NCBI GenBank assembly: GCA_963693305.1
Contig: OY855908.1
Location: 21,072,493 to 21,136,492, forward strand
Direction of reading: 5' to 3'
From: Meandrina meandrites
Lineage: Eukaryota; Cnidaria; Anthozoa; Scleractinia; Meandrinidae
Length of the DNA: 64,000 nt
Shown in pieces: positions 25,443 to 37,730 of the stretch. The position numbers were made by a program, and so were the translations under genes. Each line of letters starts with the position of its first letter. Position 1 is the first letter of the stretch. The notes beneath the pieces are model-generated. The model saw nothing but the letters and a program-made list of their open reading frames with translations. It was not told where the DNA came from and did not search any database.

Positions 25443-27360
25443 TTATAAATTCGGCTCTCTTGGTGAAAATCGCTGCAAATGCGCTGCCCGAGCTGAGTAC
25501 ATGCCAAAATGAATTTTCCAGGCCGAATCTGAAATTTTTTTGAAATTGGGCTCTCTTGGTGAAAATCGCTGCAAATGCGCTGCCCGAGCTGAGAACATGC
25601 CAAAATGAATTTTCCAGGCCGAGTCTGAAATTTTATTGAAATTGGGCTCTCTTTGTGAAAATCGCTGCAAATGCGCTGCCCGAGCTGAGAACATGCCATA
25701 ATGAATTTTCCAGGCCGAATCTGAAATTTTTTTGAAATTGGGCTCTCTTGGTGAAAATCGCTGCAAATGCGCTGCCCGAGCTGAGTACATGCCAAAATGA
25801 ATTTTCCAGGTCGAGTCTGAAATTTTATTGAAATTGGGCTCTCTTTGTGAAAATCGCTGCAAATGCGCTGCCCGAGCTGAGAACATGCCAAAACGAATTT
25901 TCCAGGCCGAATCTGAAATTTTTTTGAAATTGGGCTCTCTTGGTGAAAATCGCTGCAAATGCGCTGCCCGAGCTGAGTACATGCCAAAATGAATTTTCCA
26001 GGCCGAATCTGAAATTTTTTTGAAATTGGGCTCTCTTGGTGAAAATCGCTGCAAATGCGCTGCCCGAGCTGAGAACATGCCAAAATGAATTTTCCAGGCC
26101 GAATCTGAAATTTTTTTGAAATTGGGCTCTCTTGGTGAAAATCGCTGCAAATGCGCTGCCCGAGCTGAGAACATGCCAAAATGAATTTTTCATGCCGAAT
26201 CTGAAATTTTTTATAAATTCGGCTCTCTTGGTGAAAATCGCTGCAAATGCGCTGCCCGAGCTGAGAACATGCCAAAATGAATTTTCCAGGCCGAATCTGA
26301 AATTTTTTTGAAATTCGGCTCTGTTGGTGAAAATCGCTACAAATGCGCTGCCCGAGCTGAGAACATGCCAAAATGAATTTTCCATGCCGAATCTGAAATT
26401 TTTTATAAATTCGGCTCTCTTGGTGAAAATCGCTGCAAATGCGCTGCCCGAGCTGAGAACATGCCAAAATGAATTTTCCAGGCCGAATCTGAAATTTTTT
26501 ATAAATTCGGCTCTCTTGGTGAAAATCGCTGCCAATGCGCTGCCCGAGCTGAGTACATGCCAAAATGAATTTTCCAGGCCGAATCTGAAATTTTTTTGAA
26601 ATTGGGCTCTCTTGGTGAAAATCGCTGCAAATGCGCTGCCCGAGCTGAGAACATGCCAAAATGAATTTTCCAGGCCGAGTCTGAAATTTTATTGAAATTG
26701 GGCTCTCTTTGTGAAAATCGCTGCAAATGCGCTGCCCGAGCTGAGAACATGCCATAATGAATTTTCCAGGCCGAATCTGAAATTTTTTTGAAATTGGGCT
26801 CTCTTGGTGAAAATCGCTGCAAATGCGCTGCCCGAGCTGAGTACATGCCAAAATGAATTTTCCAGGTCGAGTCTGAAATTTTATTGAAATTGGGCTCTCT
26901 TTGTGAAAATCGCTGCAAATGCGCTGCCCGAGCTGAGAACATGCCAAAACGAATTTTCCAGGCCGAATCTGAAATTTTTTTGAAATTGGGCTCTCTTGGT
27001 GAAAATCGCTGCAAATGCGCTGCCCGAGCTGAGTACATGCCAAAATGAATTTTCCAGGCCGAATCTGAAATTTTTTTGAAATTGGGCTCTCTTGGTGAAA
27101 ATCGCTGCAAATGCGCTGCCCGAGCTGAGAACATGCCAAAATGAATTTTCCAGGCCGAATCTGAAATTTTTTTGAAATTGGGCTCTCTTGGTGAAAATCG
27201 CTGCAAATGCGCTGCCCGAGCTGAGAACATGCCAAAATGAATTTTTCATGCCGAATCTGAAATTTTTTATAAATTCGGCTCTCTTGGTGAAAATCGCTGC
27301 AAATGCGCTGCCCGAGCTGAGAACATGCCAAAATGAATTTTCCAGGCCGAATCTGAAATT
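25443..27360 (+). repeat. Tandem eleven-monomer (1056-bp) duplication
   Basis: The segment from 25443 to about 26305 is repeated from 26499 to about 27360 at a 1056-bp offset. TTTTTCATGCC occurs near 26188 and 27244 and is followed in both by an A monomer. Copies then differ: a C monomer with CGCTAC follows directly in the first, while a B monomer intervenes in the second. The second copy starts with a CGCTGCCAAT change near 26531. Confidence 0.75.
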
Positions 27361-29342
27361 TTTTGGAAATTGGGCTCTGTTGGTGAAAATCGCAGCAAAT
27401 GCGCTGCCCGAGCTGAGAACATGCCAAAATGAATTTTCCAGGCCGAATCTGAAATTTTTTTGAAATTCGGCTCTGTTGGTGAAAATCGCTACAAATGCGC
27501 TGCCCGAGCTGAGAACATGCCAAAATGAATTTTCCATGCCGAATCTGAAATTTTTTATAAATTCGGCTCTCTTGGTGAAAATCGCTGCAAATGCGCTGCC
27601 CGAGCTGAGAACATGCCAAAATGAATTTTCCAGGCCGAATCTGAAATTTTTTATAAATTCGGCTCTCTTGGTGAAAATCGCTGCCAATGCGCTGCCCGAG
27701 CTGAGTACATGCCAAAATGAATTTTCCAGGCCGAATCTGAAATTTTTTTGAAATTGGGCTCTCTTGGTGAAAATCGCTGCAAATGCGCTGCCCGAGGTGA
27801 GAACATGCCAAAATGAATTTTCCAGGCCGAATCTGAAATTTTTTATAAATTCGGCTCTCTTGGTGAAAATCGCTGCAAATGCGCTGCCCGAGCTGAGTAC
27901 ATGCCAAAATGAATTTTCCAGGCCGAATCTGAAATTTTTTTGAAATTGGGCTCTCTTGGTGAAAATCGCTGCAAATGCGCTGCCCGAGCTGAGAACATGC
28001 CAAAATGAATTTTCCAGGCCGAGTCTGAAATTTTATTGAAATTGGGCTCTCTTTGTGAAAATCGCTGCAAATGCGCTGCCCGAGCTGAGAACATGCCAAA
28101 ATGAATTTTCCAGGCCGAAACTGAAATTTTTTTGAAATTCGGCTCTCTTGGTGAAAATCGCTGCAAATGCGCTGCCCGAGGTGAGAACATGCCAAAATGA
28201 ATTTTCCAGGCCGAATCTGAAATTTTTTTGAAATTGGGCTCTCTTGGTGAAAATCGCTGCAAATGCGCTGCCCGAGGTGAGAACATGCCAAAATGAATTT
28301 TCCAGGCCGAATCTGAAATTTTTTATAAATTCGGCTCTCTTGGTGAAAATCGCTGCAAATGCGCTGCCCGAGCTGAGTACATGCCAAAATGAATTTTCCA
28401 GGCCGAATCTGAAATTTTTTTGAAATTGGGCTCTCTTGGTGAAAATAGCTGCAAATGCGCTGCCCGAGCTGAGAACATGCCAAAATGAATTTTCCAGGCC
28501 GAGTCTGAAATTTTATTGAAATTGGGCTCTCTTTGTGAAAATCGCTGCAAATGCGCTGCCCGAGCTGAGAACATGCCATAATGAATTTTCCAGGCCGAAT
28601 CTGAAATTTTTTTGAAATTGGGCTCTCTTGGTGAAAATCGCTGCAAATGCGCTGCCCGAGCTGAGTACATGCCAAAATGAATTTTCCAGGTCGAGTCTGA
28701 AATTTTATTGAAATTGGGCTCTCTTTGTGAAAATCGCTGCAAATGCGCTGCCCGAGCTGAGAACATGCCAAAACGAATTTTCCAGGCCGAATCTGAAATT
28801 TTTTTGAAATTGGGCTCTCTTGGTGAAAATCGCTGCAAATGCGCTGCCCGAGCTGAGTACATGCCAAAATGAATTTTCCAGGCCGAGTCTGAAATTTTAT
28901 TGAAATTGGGCTCTCTTTGTGAAAATCGCTGCAAATGCGCTGCCCGAGCTGAGAACATGCCAAAATGAATTTTCCAGGCCGAATCTGAAATTTTTTATAA
29001 ATTCGGCTCTCTTGGTGAAAATCGCTGCAAATGCGCTGCCCGAGCTGAGTACATGCCAAAATGAATTTTCCAGGCCGAATCTGAAATTTTTTTGAAATTG
29101 GGCTCTCTTGGTGAAAATCGCTGCAAATGCGCTGCCCGAGGTGAGAACATGCCAAAATGAATTTTCCAGGCCGAATCTGAAATTTTTTATAAATTCGGCT
29201 CTCTTGGTGAAAATCGCTGCAAATGCGCTGCCCGAGCTGAGTACATGCCAAAATGAATTTTCCAGGCCGAATCTGAAATTTTTTTGAAATTGGGCTCTCT
29301 TGGTGAAAATCGCTGCAAATGCGCTGCCCGAGCTGAGAACAT

Positions 29343-31120
29343 GCCAAAATGAATTTTCCAGGCCGAGTCTGAAATTTTATTGAAATTGGGCTCTCTTTGT
29401 GAAAATCGCTGCAAATGCGCTGCCCGAGCTGAGAACATGCCAAAATGAATTTTCCAGGCCGAAACTGAAATTTTTTTGAAATTCGGCTCTCTTGGTGAAA
29501 ATCGCTGCAAATGCGCTGCCCGAGCTGAGTACATGCCAAAATGAATTTTCCAGGCCGAATCTGAAATTTTTTTGAAATTGGGCTCTCTTTGTGAAAATCG
29601 CTGCAAATGCGCTGCCCGAGCTGAGAACATGCCAAAATGAATTTTCCAGGCCGAGTCTGAAATTTTATTGAAATTGGGCTCTCTTTGTGAAAATCGCTGC
29701 AAATGCGCTGCCCGAGCTGAGAACATGCCAAAATGAATTTTCCAGGCCGAAACTGAAATTTTTTTGAAATTCGGCTCTCTTGGTGAAAATCGCTGCAAAT
29801 GCGCTGCCCGAGCTGAGTACATGCCAAAATGAATTTTCCAGGCCGAATCTGAAATTTTTTTGAAATTGGGCTCTCTTTGTGAAAATCGCTGCAAATGCGC
29901 TGCCCGAGCTGAGAACATGCCAAAATGAATTTTCCAGGCCGAGTCTGAAATTTTATTGAAATTGGGCTCTCTTTGTGAAAATCGCTGCAAATGCGCTGCC
30001 CGAGCTGAGAACATGCCAAAATGAATTTTCCAGGCCGAATCTGAAATTTTTTTGAAATTCGGCTCTCTTGGTGAAAATCGCTGCAAATGCGCTGCCCGAG
30101 CTGAGTACATGCCAAAATGAATTTTCCAGGCCGAATCTGAAATTTTTTTGAAATTGGGCTCTCTTGGTGAAAATCGCTGCAAATGCGCTGCCCGAGGTGA
30201 GAACATGCCAAAATGAATTTTCCAGGCCGAATCTGAAATTTTTTATAAATTCGGCTCTCTTGGTGAAAATCGCTGCAAATGCGCTGCCCGAGCTGAGTAC
30301 ATGCCAAAATGAATTTTCCAGGCCGAATCTGAAATTTTTTTGAAATTGGGCTCTCTTGGTGAAAATCGCTGCAAATGCGCTGCCCGAGCTGAGAACATGC
30401 CAAAATGAATTTTCCAGGCCGAGTCTGAAATTTTATTGAAATTGGGCTCTCTTTGTGAAAATCGCTGCAAATGCGCTGCCCGAGCTGAGAACATGCCAAA
30501 ATGAATTTTCCAGGCCGAAACTGAAATTTTTTTGAAATTCGGCTCTCTTGGTGAAAATCGCTGCAAATGCGCTGCCCGAGCTGAGTACATGCCAAAATGA
30601 ATTTTCCAGGCCGAATCTGAAATTTTTTTGAAATTGGGCTCTCTTTGTGAAAATCGCTGCAAATGCGCTGCCCGAGCTGAGAACATGCCAAAATGAATTT
30701 TCCAGGCCGAGTCTGAAATTTTATTGAAATTGGGCTCTCTTTGTGAAAATCGCTGCAAATGCGCTGCCCGAGCTGAGAACATGCCAAAATGAATTTTCCA
30801 GGCCGAAACTGAAATTTTTTTGAAATTCGGCTCTCTTGGTGAAAATCGCTGCAAATGCGCTGCCCGAGCTGAGTACATGCCAAAATGAATTTTCCAGGCC
30901 GAATCTGAAATTTTTTTGAAATTGGGCTCTCTTTGTGAAAATCGCTGCAAATGCGCTGCCCGAGCTGAGAACATGCCAAAATGAATTTTCCAGGCCGAGT
31001 CTGAAATTTTATTGAAATTGGGCTCTCTTTGTGAAAATCGCTGCAAATGCGCTGCCCGAGCTGAGTACATGCCAAAATGAATTTTCCAGGCCGAAACTGA
31101 AATTTTTTTGAAATTCGGCT
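29343..31120 (+). repeat. 288-bp trimers of the E-C-D type
   Basis: GAAACTG tags at 29461 and 29749, then at 30517, 30805 and 31093, are 288 bp apart within each group. Each trimer holds an E monomer (GAGTCTG, CTCTCTTTG), a C monomer after GAAACTG with GAGTAC, and a D monomer with CTCTCTTTG. At 30037, where the next tag is expected, GAATCTG stands before a C monomer, a likely conversion event. At 31021-31080 the E copy has GAGTAC instead of GAGAAC. Confidence 0.8.
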
Positions 31121-31680
31121 CTCTTGGTGAAAATCGCTGCAAATGCGCTGCCCGAGCTGAGTACATGCCAAAATGAATTTTCCAGGCCGAATCTGAAATT
31201 TTTTTGAAATTGGGCTCTCTTGGTGAAAATCGCTGCAAATGCGCTGCCCGAGCTGAGAACATGCCAAAATGAATTTTCCAGGCCGAATCTGAAATTTTTT
31301 TGAAATTGGGCTCTCTTGGTGAAAATCGCTGCAAATGCGCTGCCCGAGCTGAGTACATGCCAAAATGAATTTTCCAGGCCGAGTCTGAAATTTTATTGAA
31401 ATTGGGCTCTCTTTGTGAAAATCGCTGCAAATGCGCTGCCCGAGCTGAGAACATGCCAAAATGAATTTTCCAGGCCGAAACTGAAATTTTTTTGAAATTC
31501 GGCTCTCTTGGTGAAAATCGCTGCAAATGCGCTGCCCGAGCTGAGTACATGCCAAAATGAATTTTCCAGGCCGAGTCTGAAATTTTATTGAAATTGGGCT
31601 CTCTTTGTGAAAATCGCTGCAAATGCGCTGCCCGAGCTGAGAACATGCCAAAATGAATTTTCCAGGCCGAATCTGAAATT

Positions 31681-31778
31681 TTTTTTTTAATTTCGGCTCT
31701 CTTGGTGAAAATCGCTGCAAATGCGCTGCCCGAGCTGAGAACATGCCATAATGAATTTTCCAGGCCGAATCTGAAATT
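31681..31778 (+). repeat. 98-bp variant monomer (2-bp insertion in the T run)
   Basis: The upstream GAAATT is followed by eight more Ts, giving a run of ten Ts before AATTTCGG. A normal D' copy has TTTTTGAATTTCGG. The monomer is therefore 98 bp, and the phase of every downstream copy shifts by +2. It is the only insertion in the window and lies at the left edge of a run of D'-D-B trimers. A homopolymer sequencing or consensus error is a possible alternative. Confidence 0.9.
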
Positions 31779-32340
31779 TTTTTGAAATTGGGCTCTCTTG
31801 GTGAAAATCGCTGCAAATGCGCTGCCCGAGCTGAGAACATGCCAAAATGAATTTTCCAGGCCGAATCTGAAATTTTTTGGAAATTGGGCTCTGTTGGTGA
31901 AAATCGCAGCAAATGCGCTGCCCGAGCTGAGAACATGCCAAAATGAATTTTCCAGGCCGAATCTGAAATTTTTTTGAATTTCGGCTCTCTTGGTGAAAAT
32001 CGCTGCAAATGCGCTGCCCGAGCTCAGAACATGCCATAATGAATTTTCCAGGCCGAATCTGAAATTTTTTTGAAATTGGGCTCTCTTGGTGAAAATCGCT
32101 GCAAATGCGCTGCCCGAGCTGAGAACATGCCAAAATGAATTTTCCAGGCCGAATCTGAAATTTTTTGGAAATTGGGCTCTGTTGGTGAAAATCGCAGCAA
32201 ATGCGCTGCCCGAGCTGAGAACATGCCAAAATGAATTTTCCAGGCCGAATCTGAAATTTTTTTGAATTTCGGCTCTCTTGGTGAAAATCGCTGCAAATGC
32301 GCTGCCCGAGCTGAGAACATGCCATAATGAATTTTCCAGG
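31681..32340 (+). repeat. 288-bp trimers of the D'-D-B type
   Basis: CCATAATG tags at 31746, 32034 and 32322 are 288 bp apart. Each interval contains a D' monomer with CCATAATG, a D monomer, and a B monomer with linked CTCTGTTGG and CGCAGC. The first D' is the 98-bp variant. The second carries a private GAGCTCAGAAC. Similar trimers occur at 36360-36760, 37730-38200, 45120-45660 and 48360-49050. Confidence 0.8.
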
Positions 32341-33218
32341 CCGAATCTGAAATTTTTTTGAAATTGGGCTCTCTTGGTGAAAATCGCTGCAAATGCGCTG
32401 CCCGAGCTGAGTACATGCCAAAATGAATTTTCCAGGTCGAGTCTGAAATTTTATTGAAATTGGGCTCTCTTTGTGAAAATCGCTGCAAATGCGCTGCCCG
32501 AGCTGAGAACATGCCAAAACGAATTTTCCAGGCCGAATCTGAAATTTTTTTGAAATTGGGCTCTCTTGGTGAAAATCGCTGCAAATGCGCTGCCCGAGCT
32601 GAGTACATGCCAAAATGAATTTTCCAGGCCGAATCTGAAATTTTTTTGAAATTGGGCTCTCTTTGTGAAAATCGCTGCAAATGCGCTGCCCGAGCTGAGA
32701 ACATGCCAAAATGAATTTTCCAGGCCGAGTCTGAAATTTTATTGAAATTGGGCTCTCTTTGTGAAAATCGCTGCAAATGCGCTGCCCGAGCTGAGAACAT
32801 GCCATAATGAATTTTCCAGGCCGAATCTGAAATTTTTTTGAAATTGGGCTCTCTTGGTGAAAATCGCTGCAAATGCGCTGCCCGAGCTGAGTACATGCCA
32901 AAATGAATTTTCCAGGCCGAGTCTGAAATTTTATTGAAATTGGGCTCTCTTTGTGAAAATCGCTGCAAATGCGCTGCCCGAGCTGAGAACATGCCAAAAT
33001 GAATTTTCCAGGCCGAATCTGAAATTTTTTATAAATTCGGCTCTCTTGGTGAAAATCGCTGCAAATGCGCTGCCCGAGCTGAGTACATGCCAAAATGAAT
33101 TTTCCAGGCCGAATCTGAAATTTTTTTGAAATTGGGCTCTCTTGGTGAAAATCGCTGCAAATGCGCTGCCCGAGGTGAGAACATGCCAAAATGAATTTTC
33201 CAGGCCGAATCTGAAATT

Positions 33219-34946
33219 TTTTATAAATTCGGCTCTCTTGGTGAAAATCGCTGCAAATGCGCTGCCCGAGCTGAGTACATGCCAAAATGAATTTTCCAGG
33301 CCGAATCTGAAATTTTTTTGAAATTGGGCTCTCTTGGTGAAAATCGCTGCAAATGCGCTGCCCGAGCTGAGAACATGCCAAAATGAATTTTCCAGGCCGA
33401 AACTGATTTTTTTTTGAAATTCGGCTCTCTTGGTGAAAATCGCTGCAAATGCGCTGCTTGAGCTGAGTACATGCCAAAATGAATTTTCCAGGCCGAGTCT
33501 GAAATTTTATTGAAATTGGGCTCTCTTGGTGAAAATCGCTGCAAATGCGCTGCCCGAGCTGAGTACATGCCAAAATGAATTTTCCAGGCCGAGTCTGAAA
33601 TTTTATTGAAATTGGGCTCTCTTTGTGAAAATCGCTGCAAATGCGCTGCCCGAGCTGAGAACATGCCAAAATGAATTTTCCAGGCCGAATCTGAAATTTT
33701 TTTGAATTTCGGCTCTCTTGGTGAAAATCGCTGCAAATGCGCTGCCCGAGCTGAGAACATGCCATAATGAATTTTCCAGGCCGAATCTGAAATTTTTTTG
33801 AAATTGGGCTCTCTTGGTGAAAATCGCTGCAAATGCGCTGCCCGAGCTGAGTACATGCCAAAATGAATTTTCCAGGTCGAATCTGAAATTTTTTATAAAT
33901 TCGGCTCTCTTGGTGAAAATCGCTGCAAATGCGCTGCCCGAGCTGACTACATGCCAAAATGAATTTTCCAGGCCGAATCTGAAATTTTTTTGAAATTGGG
34001 CTCTCTTGGTGAAAATCGCTGCAAATGCGCTGCCCGAGGTGAGAACATGCCAAAATGAATTTTCCAGGCCGAATCTGAAATTTTTTATAAATTCGGCTCT
34101 CTTGGTGAAAATCGCTGCAAATGCGCTGCCCGAGCTGAGTACATGCCAAAATGAATTTTCCAGGCCGAATCTGAAATTTTTTTGAAATTGGGCTCTCTTG
34201 GTGAAAATCGCTGCAAATGCGCTGCCCGAGCTGAGAACATGCCAAAATGAATTTTCCAGGCCGAAACTGAAATTTTTTTGAAATTCGGCTCTCTTGGTGA
34301 AAATCGCTGCAAATGCGCTGCTTGAGCTGAGTACATGCCAAAATGAATTTTCCAGGCCGAATCTGAAATTTTTTTGAAATTGGGCTCTCTTGGTGAAAAT
34401 CGCTGCAAATGCGCTGCCCGAGCTGAGTACATGCCAAAATGAATTTTCCAGGTCGAGTCTGAAATTTTATTGAAATTGGGCTCTCTTTGTGAAAATCGCT
34501 GCAAATGCGCTGCCCGAGCTGAGAAAATGCCAAAACGAATTTTCCAGGCCGAATCTGAAATTTTTTTGAAATTGGGCTCTCTTGGTGAAAATCGCTGCAA
34601 ATGCGCTGCCCGAGCTGAGTACATGCCAAAATGAATTTTCCAGGCCGAGTCTGAAATTTTATTGAAATTGGGCTCTCTTTGTGAAAATCGCTGCAAATGC
34701 GCTGCCCGAGCTGAGAACATGCCAAAATGAATTTTCCAGGCCGAATCTGAAATTTTTTATAAATTCGGCTCTCTTGGTGAAAATCGCTGCAAATGCGCTG
34801 CCCGAGCTGAGTACATGCCAAAATGAATTTTCCAGGCCGAATCTGAAATTTTTTTGAAATTGGGCTCTCTTGGTGAAAATCGCTGCAAATGCGCTGCCCG
34901 AGGTGAGAACATGCCAAAATGAATTTTCCAGGCCGAATCTGAAATT
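33219..34946 (+). repeat. Two related, rearranged 864-bp units
   Basis: Type A monomers at 33219, 34083 and 34947 mark two 864-bp periods. Both units carry the otherwise unseen GCTTGAGCTGAG (33456 and 34320). Only the second has GAGAAAATGCC (34521). The first has an aberrant GATTTTTTTTTG near 33405 and a GGTCGAATCTG junction at 33876. These are relatives of the exact nine-mer but are internally reshuffled. Confidence 0.75.
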
Positions 34947-34949
34947 TTT

Positions 34950-35910
34950 TATAAATTCGGCTCTCTTCGTGAAAATCGCTGCAAATGCGCTGCCCGAGCT
35001 GAGTACATGCCAAAATGAATTTTCCAGGCCGAATCTGAAATTTTTTTGAAATTGGGCTCTGTTGGTGAAAATCGCTGCAAATGCGCTGCCCGAGCTGAGA
35101 ACATGCCAAAATGAATTTTCCAGGCCGAGTCTGAAATTTTATTGAAATTGGGCTCTCTTTGTGAAAATCGCTGCAAATGCGCTGCCCGAGCTGAGAACAT
35201 GCCAAAATGAATTTTCCAGGCCGAAACTGAAATTTTTTTGAAATTCGGCTCTCTTGGTGAAAATCGCTGCAAATGCGCTGCCCGAGCTGAGTACATGCCA
35301 AAATGAATTTTCCAGGCCGAATCTGAAATTTTTTTGAAATTGGGCTCTCTTTGTGAAAATCGCTGCAAATGCGCTGCCCGAGCTGAGAACATGCCAAAAT
35401 GAATTTTCCAGGCCGAGTCTGAAATTTTATTGAAATTGGGCTCTCTTTGTGAAAATCGCTGCAAATGCGCTGCCCGAGCTGAGAACATGCCAAAATGAAT
35501 TTTCCAGGCCGAAACTGAAATTTTTTTGAAATTCGGCTCTCTTGGTGAAAATCGCTGCAAATGCGCTGCCCGAGCTGAGTACATGCCAAAATGAATTTTC
35601 CAGGCCGAATCTGAAATTTTTTTGAAATTGGGCTCTCTTTGTGAAAATCGCTGCAAATGCGCTGCCCGAGCTGAGAACATGCCAAAATGAATTTTCCAGG
35701 CCGAGTCTGAAATTTTATTGAAATTGGGCTCTCTTTGTGAAAATCGCTGCAAATGCGCTGCCCGAGCTGAGAACATGCCAAAATGAATTTTCCAGGCCGA
35801 AACTGAAATTTTTTTGAAATTCGGCTCTCTTGGTGAAAATCGCTGCAAATGCGCTGCCCGAGCTGAGTACATGCCAAAATGAATTTTCCAGGCCGAATCT
35901 GAAATTTTTT
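34950..35910 (+). repeat. 288-bp trimers of the E-C-D type
   Basis: GAAACTG tags occur at 35223, 35511 and 35799, each 288 bp apart, giving three trimers with the same composition as at 29343-31120. The next tag at 36183 is four monomers away, so the tandem phase ends there. The first monomers carry private CTCTTCGTG (near 34968) and CTCTGTTGG with CGCTGC (near 35058). Confidence 0.8.
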
Positions 35911-36962
35911 TGAAATTGGGCTCTCTTGGTGAAAATCGCTGCAAATGCGCTGCCCGAGCTGAGAACATGCCAAAATGAATTTTCCAGGCCGAATCTGAAA
36001 TTTTTTTGAAATTCGGCTCTCTTGGTGAAAATCGCTGCAAATGCGCTGCCCGAGCTGAGTACATGCCAAAATGAATTTTCCAGGCCGAGTCTGAAATTTT
36101 ATTGAAATTGGGCTCTCTTTGTGAAAATCGCTGCAAATGCGCTGCCCGAGCTGAGAACATGCCAAAATGAATTTTCCAGGCCGAAACTGAAATTTTTTTG
36201 AAATTCGGCTCTCTTGGTGAAAATCGCTGCAAATGCGCTGCCCGAGCTGAGTACATGCCAAAATGAATTTTCCAGGCCGAGTCTGAAATTTTATTGAAAT
36301 TGGGCTCTCTTTGTGAAAATCGCTGCAAATGCGCTGCCCGAGCTGAGAACATGCCAAAATGAATTTTCCAGGCCGAATCTGAAATTTTTTTGAATTTCGG
36401 CTCTCTTGGTGAAAATCGCTGCAAATGCGCTGCCCGAGCTGAGAACATGCCATAATGAATTTTCCAGGCCGAATCTGAAATTTTTTTGAAATTGGGCTCT
36501 CTTGGTGAAAATCGCTGCAAATGCGCTGCCCGAGCTGAGAACATGCCAAAATGAATTTTCCAGGCCGAATCTGAAATTTTTTGGAAATTGGGCTCTGTTG
36601 GTGAAAATCGCAGCAAATGCGCTGCCCGAGCTGAGAACATGCCAAAATGAATTTTCCAGGCCGAATCTGAAATTTTTTTGAATTTCGGCTCTCTTGGTGA
36701 AAATCGCTGCAAATGCGCTGCCCGAGCTGAGAACATGCCATAATGAATTTTCCAGGCCGAATCTGAAATTTTTTTGAAATTGGGCTCTCTTGGTGAAAAT
36801 CGCTGCAAATGCGCTGCCCGAGCTGAGAACATGCCAAAATGAATTTTCCAGGCCGAGTCTGAAATTTTATTGAAATTGGGCTCTCTTTGTGAAAATCGCT
36901 GCAAATGCGCTGCCCGAGCTGAGAACATGCCAAAATGAATTTTCCAGGCCGAAACTGAAATT

Positions 36963-37730
36963 TTTTTGAAATTGGGCTCTCTTGGTGAAAATCGCTGCAA
37001 ATGCGCTGCCCGAGCTGAGTACATGCCAAAATGAATTTTCCAGGCCGAATCTGAAATTTTTTTGAAATTGGGCTCTCTTGGTGAAAATCGCTGCAAATGC
37101 GCTGCCCGAGCTGAGAACATGCCATAATGAATTTTCCAGGCCGAATCTGAAATTTTTTTGAAATTGGGCTCTCTTGGTGAAAATCGCTGCAAATGCGCTG
37201 CCCGAGCTGAGAACATGCCAAAATGAATTTTCCAGGCCGAGTCTGAAATTTTTTTGAAATTGGGCTCTCTTGGTGAAAATCGCTGCAAATTCGCTGCCCG
37301 AGCTGAGAACATGCCAAAATGAATTTTCCAGGCCGAATCTGAAATTTTTTTGAAATTGGGCTCTCTTGGTGAAAATCGCTGCAAATGCGCTGCCCGAGCT
37401 GAGAACATGCCAAAATGAATTTTCCAGGCCGAGTCTGAAATTTTTTTGAAATTGGGCTCTCTTGGTGAAAATCGCTGCAAATGCGCTGCCCGAGCTGAGA
37501 ACATGCCAAAATGAATTTTCCAGGCCGAATCTGAAATTTTTTTGAAATTGGGCTCTCTTGGTGAAAATCGCTTCAAATGCGCTGCCCGAGCTGAGAACAT
37601 GCCAAAATGAATTTTCCAGGCCCAATCTGAAATTTTTTTGAAATTGGGCTCTCTTGGTGAAAATCGCTGCAAATGCGCTGCCCGAGCTGAGAACATGCCA
37701 AAATGAATTTTCCAGGCCGAATCTGAAATT
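36963..37730 (+). repeat. Run of eight consecutive type D monomers
   Basis: Eight successive monomers begin TTTTTGAAATTGGG, whereas elsewhere D copies usually alternate with E, C, A or B. Within the run there are private changes: AAATTCGCTG (near 37290), CGCTTCAAAT (near 37570) and AGGCCCAATC (near 37620). GAGTCTG also precedes a D monomer twice (near 37240 and 37430), where it normally precedes E. The run ends at a B monomer at 37731. Confidence 0.75.

Larger units (their letters stand above)
1..27840 (+). repeat. Left satellite domain (superblocks with CGCTAC/CCATGCC tags)
   Basis: This domain contains, besides the common A, C, D and E monomers, type A' monomers, C monomers with CTCTGTTGG plus CGCTAC, CCATGCC tags and CGCTGCCAAT tags. 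The last CGCTAC copy on this side lies near 27.49 kb and the last CGCTGCCAAT near 27.68 kb. I see none of these again until the right domain. The domain holds three superblock copies and four complete copies of the block that follows a CAGGGCC tag. The boundary is placed at a monomer edge and could be off by a few monomers, because A, D and E monomers are shared with the centre. Confidence 0.75.

Noticed and set aside
22733..32008. Second giant minus-strand frame (about 3091 codons)
   Set aside because: Same satellite origin. It changes frame at the 98-bp monomer, so its two ends encode different 32-residue repeats, as expected of non-coding repeats.
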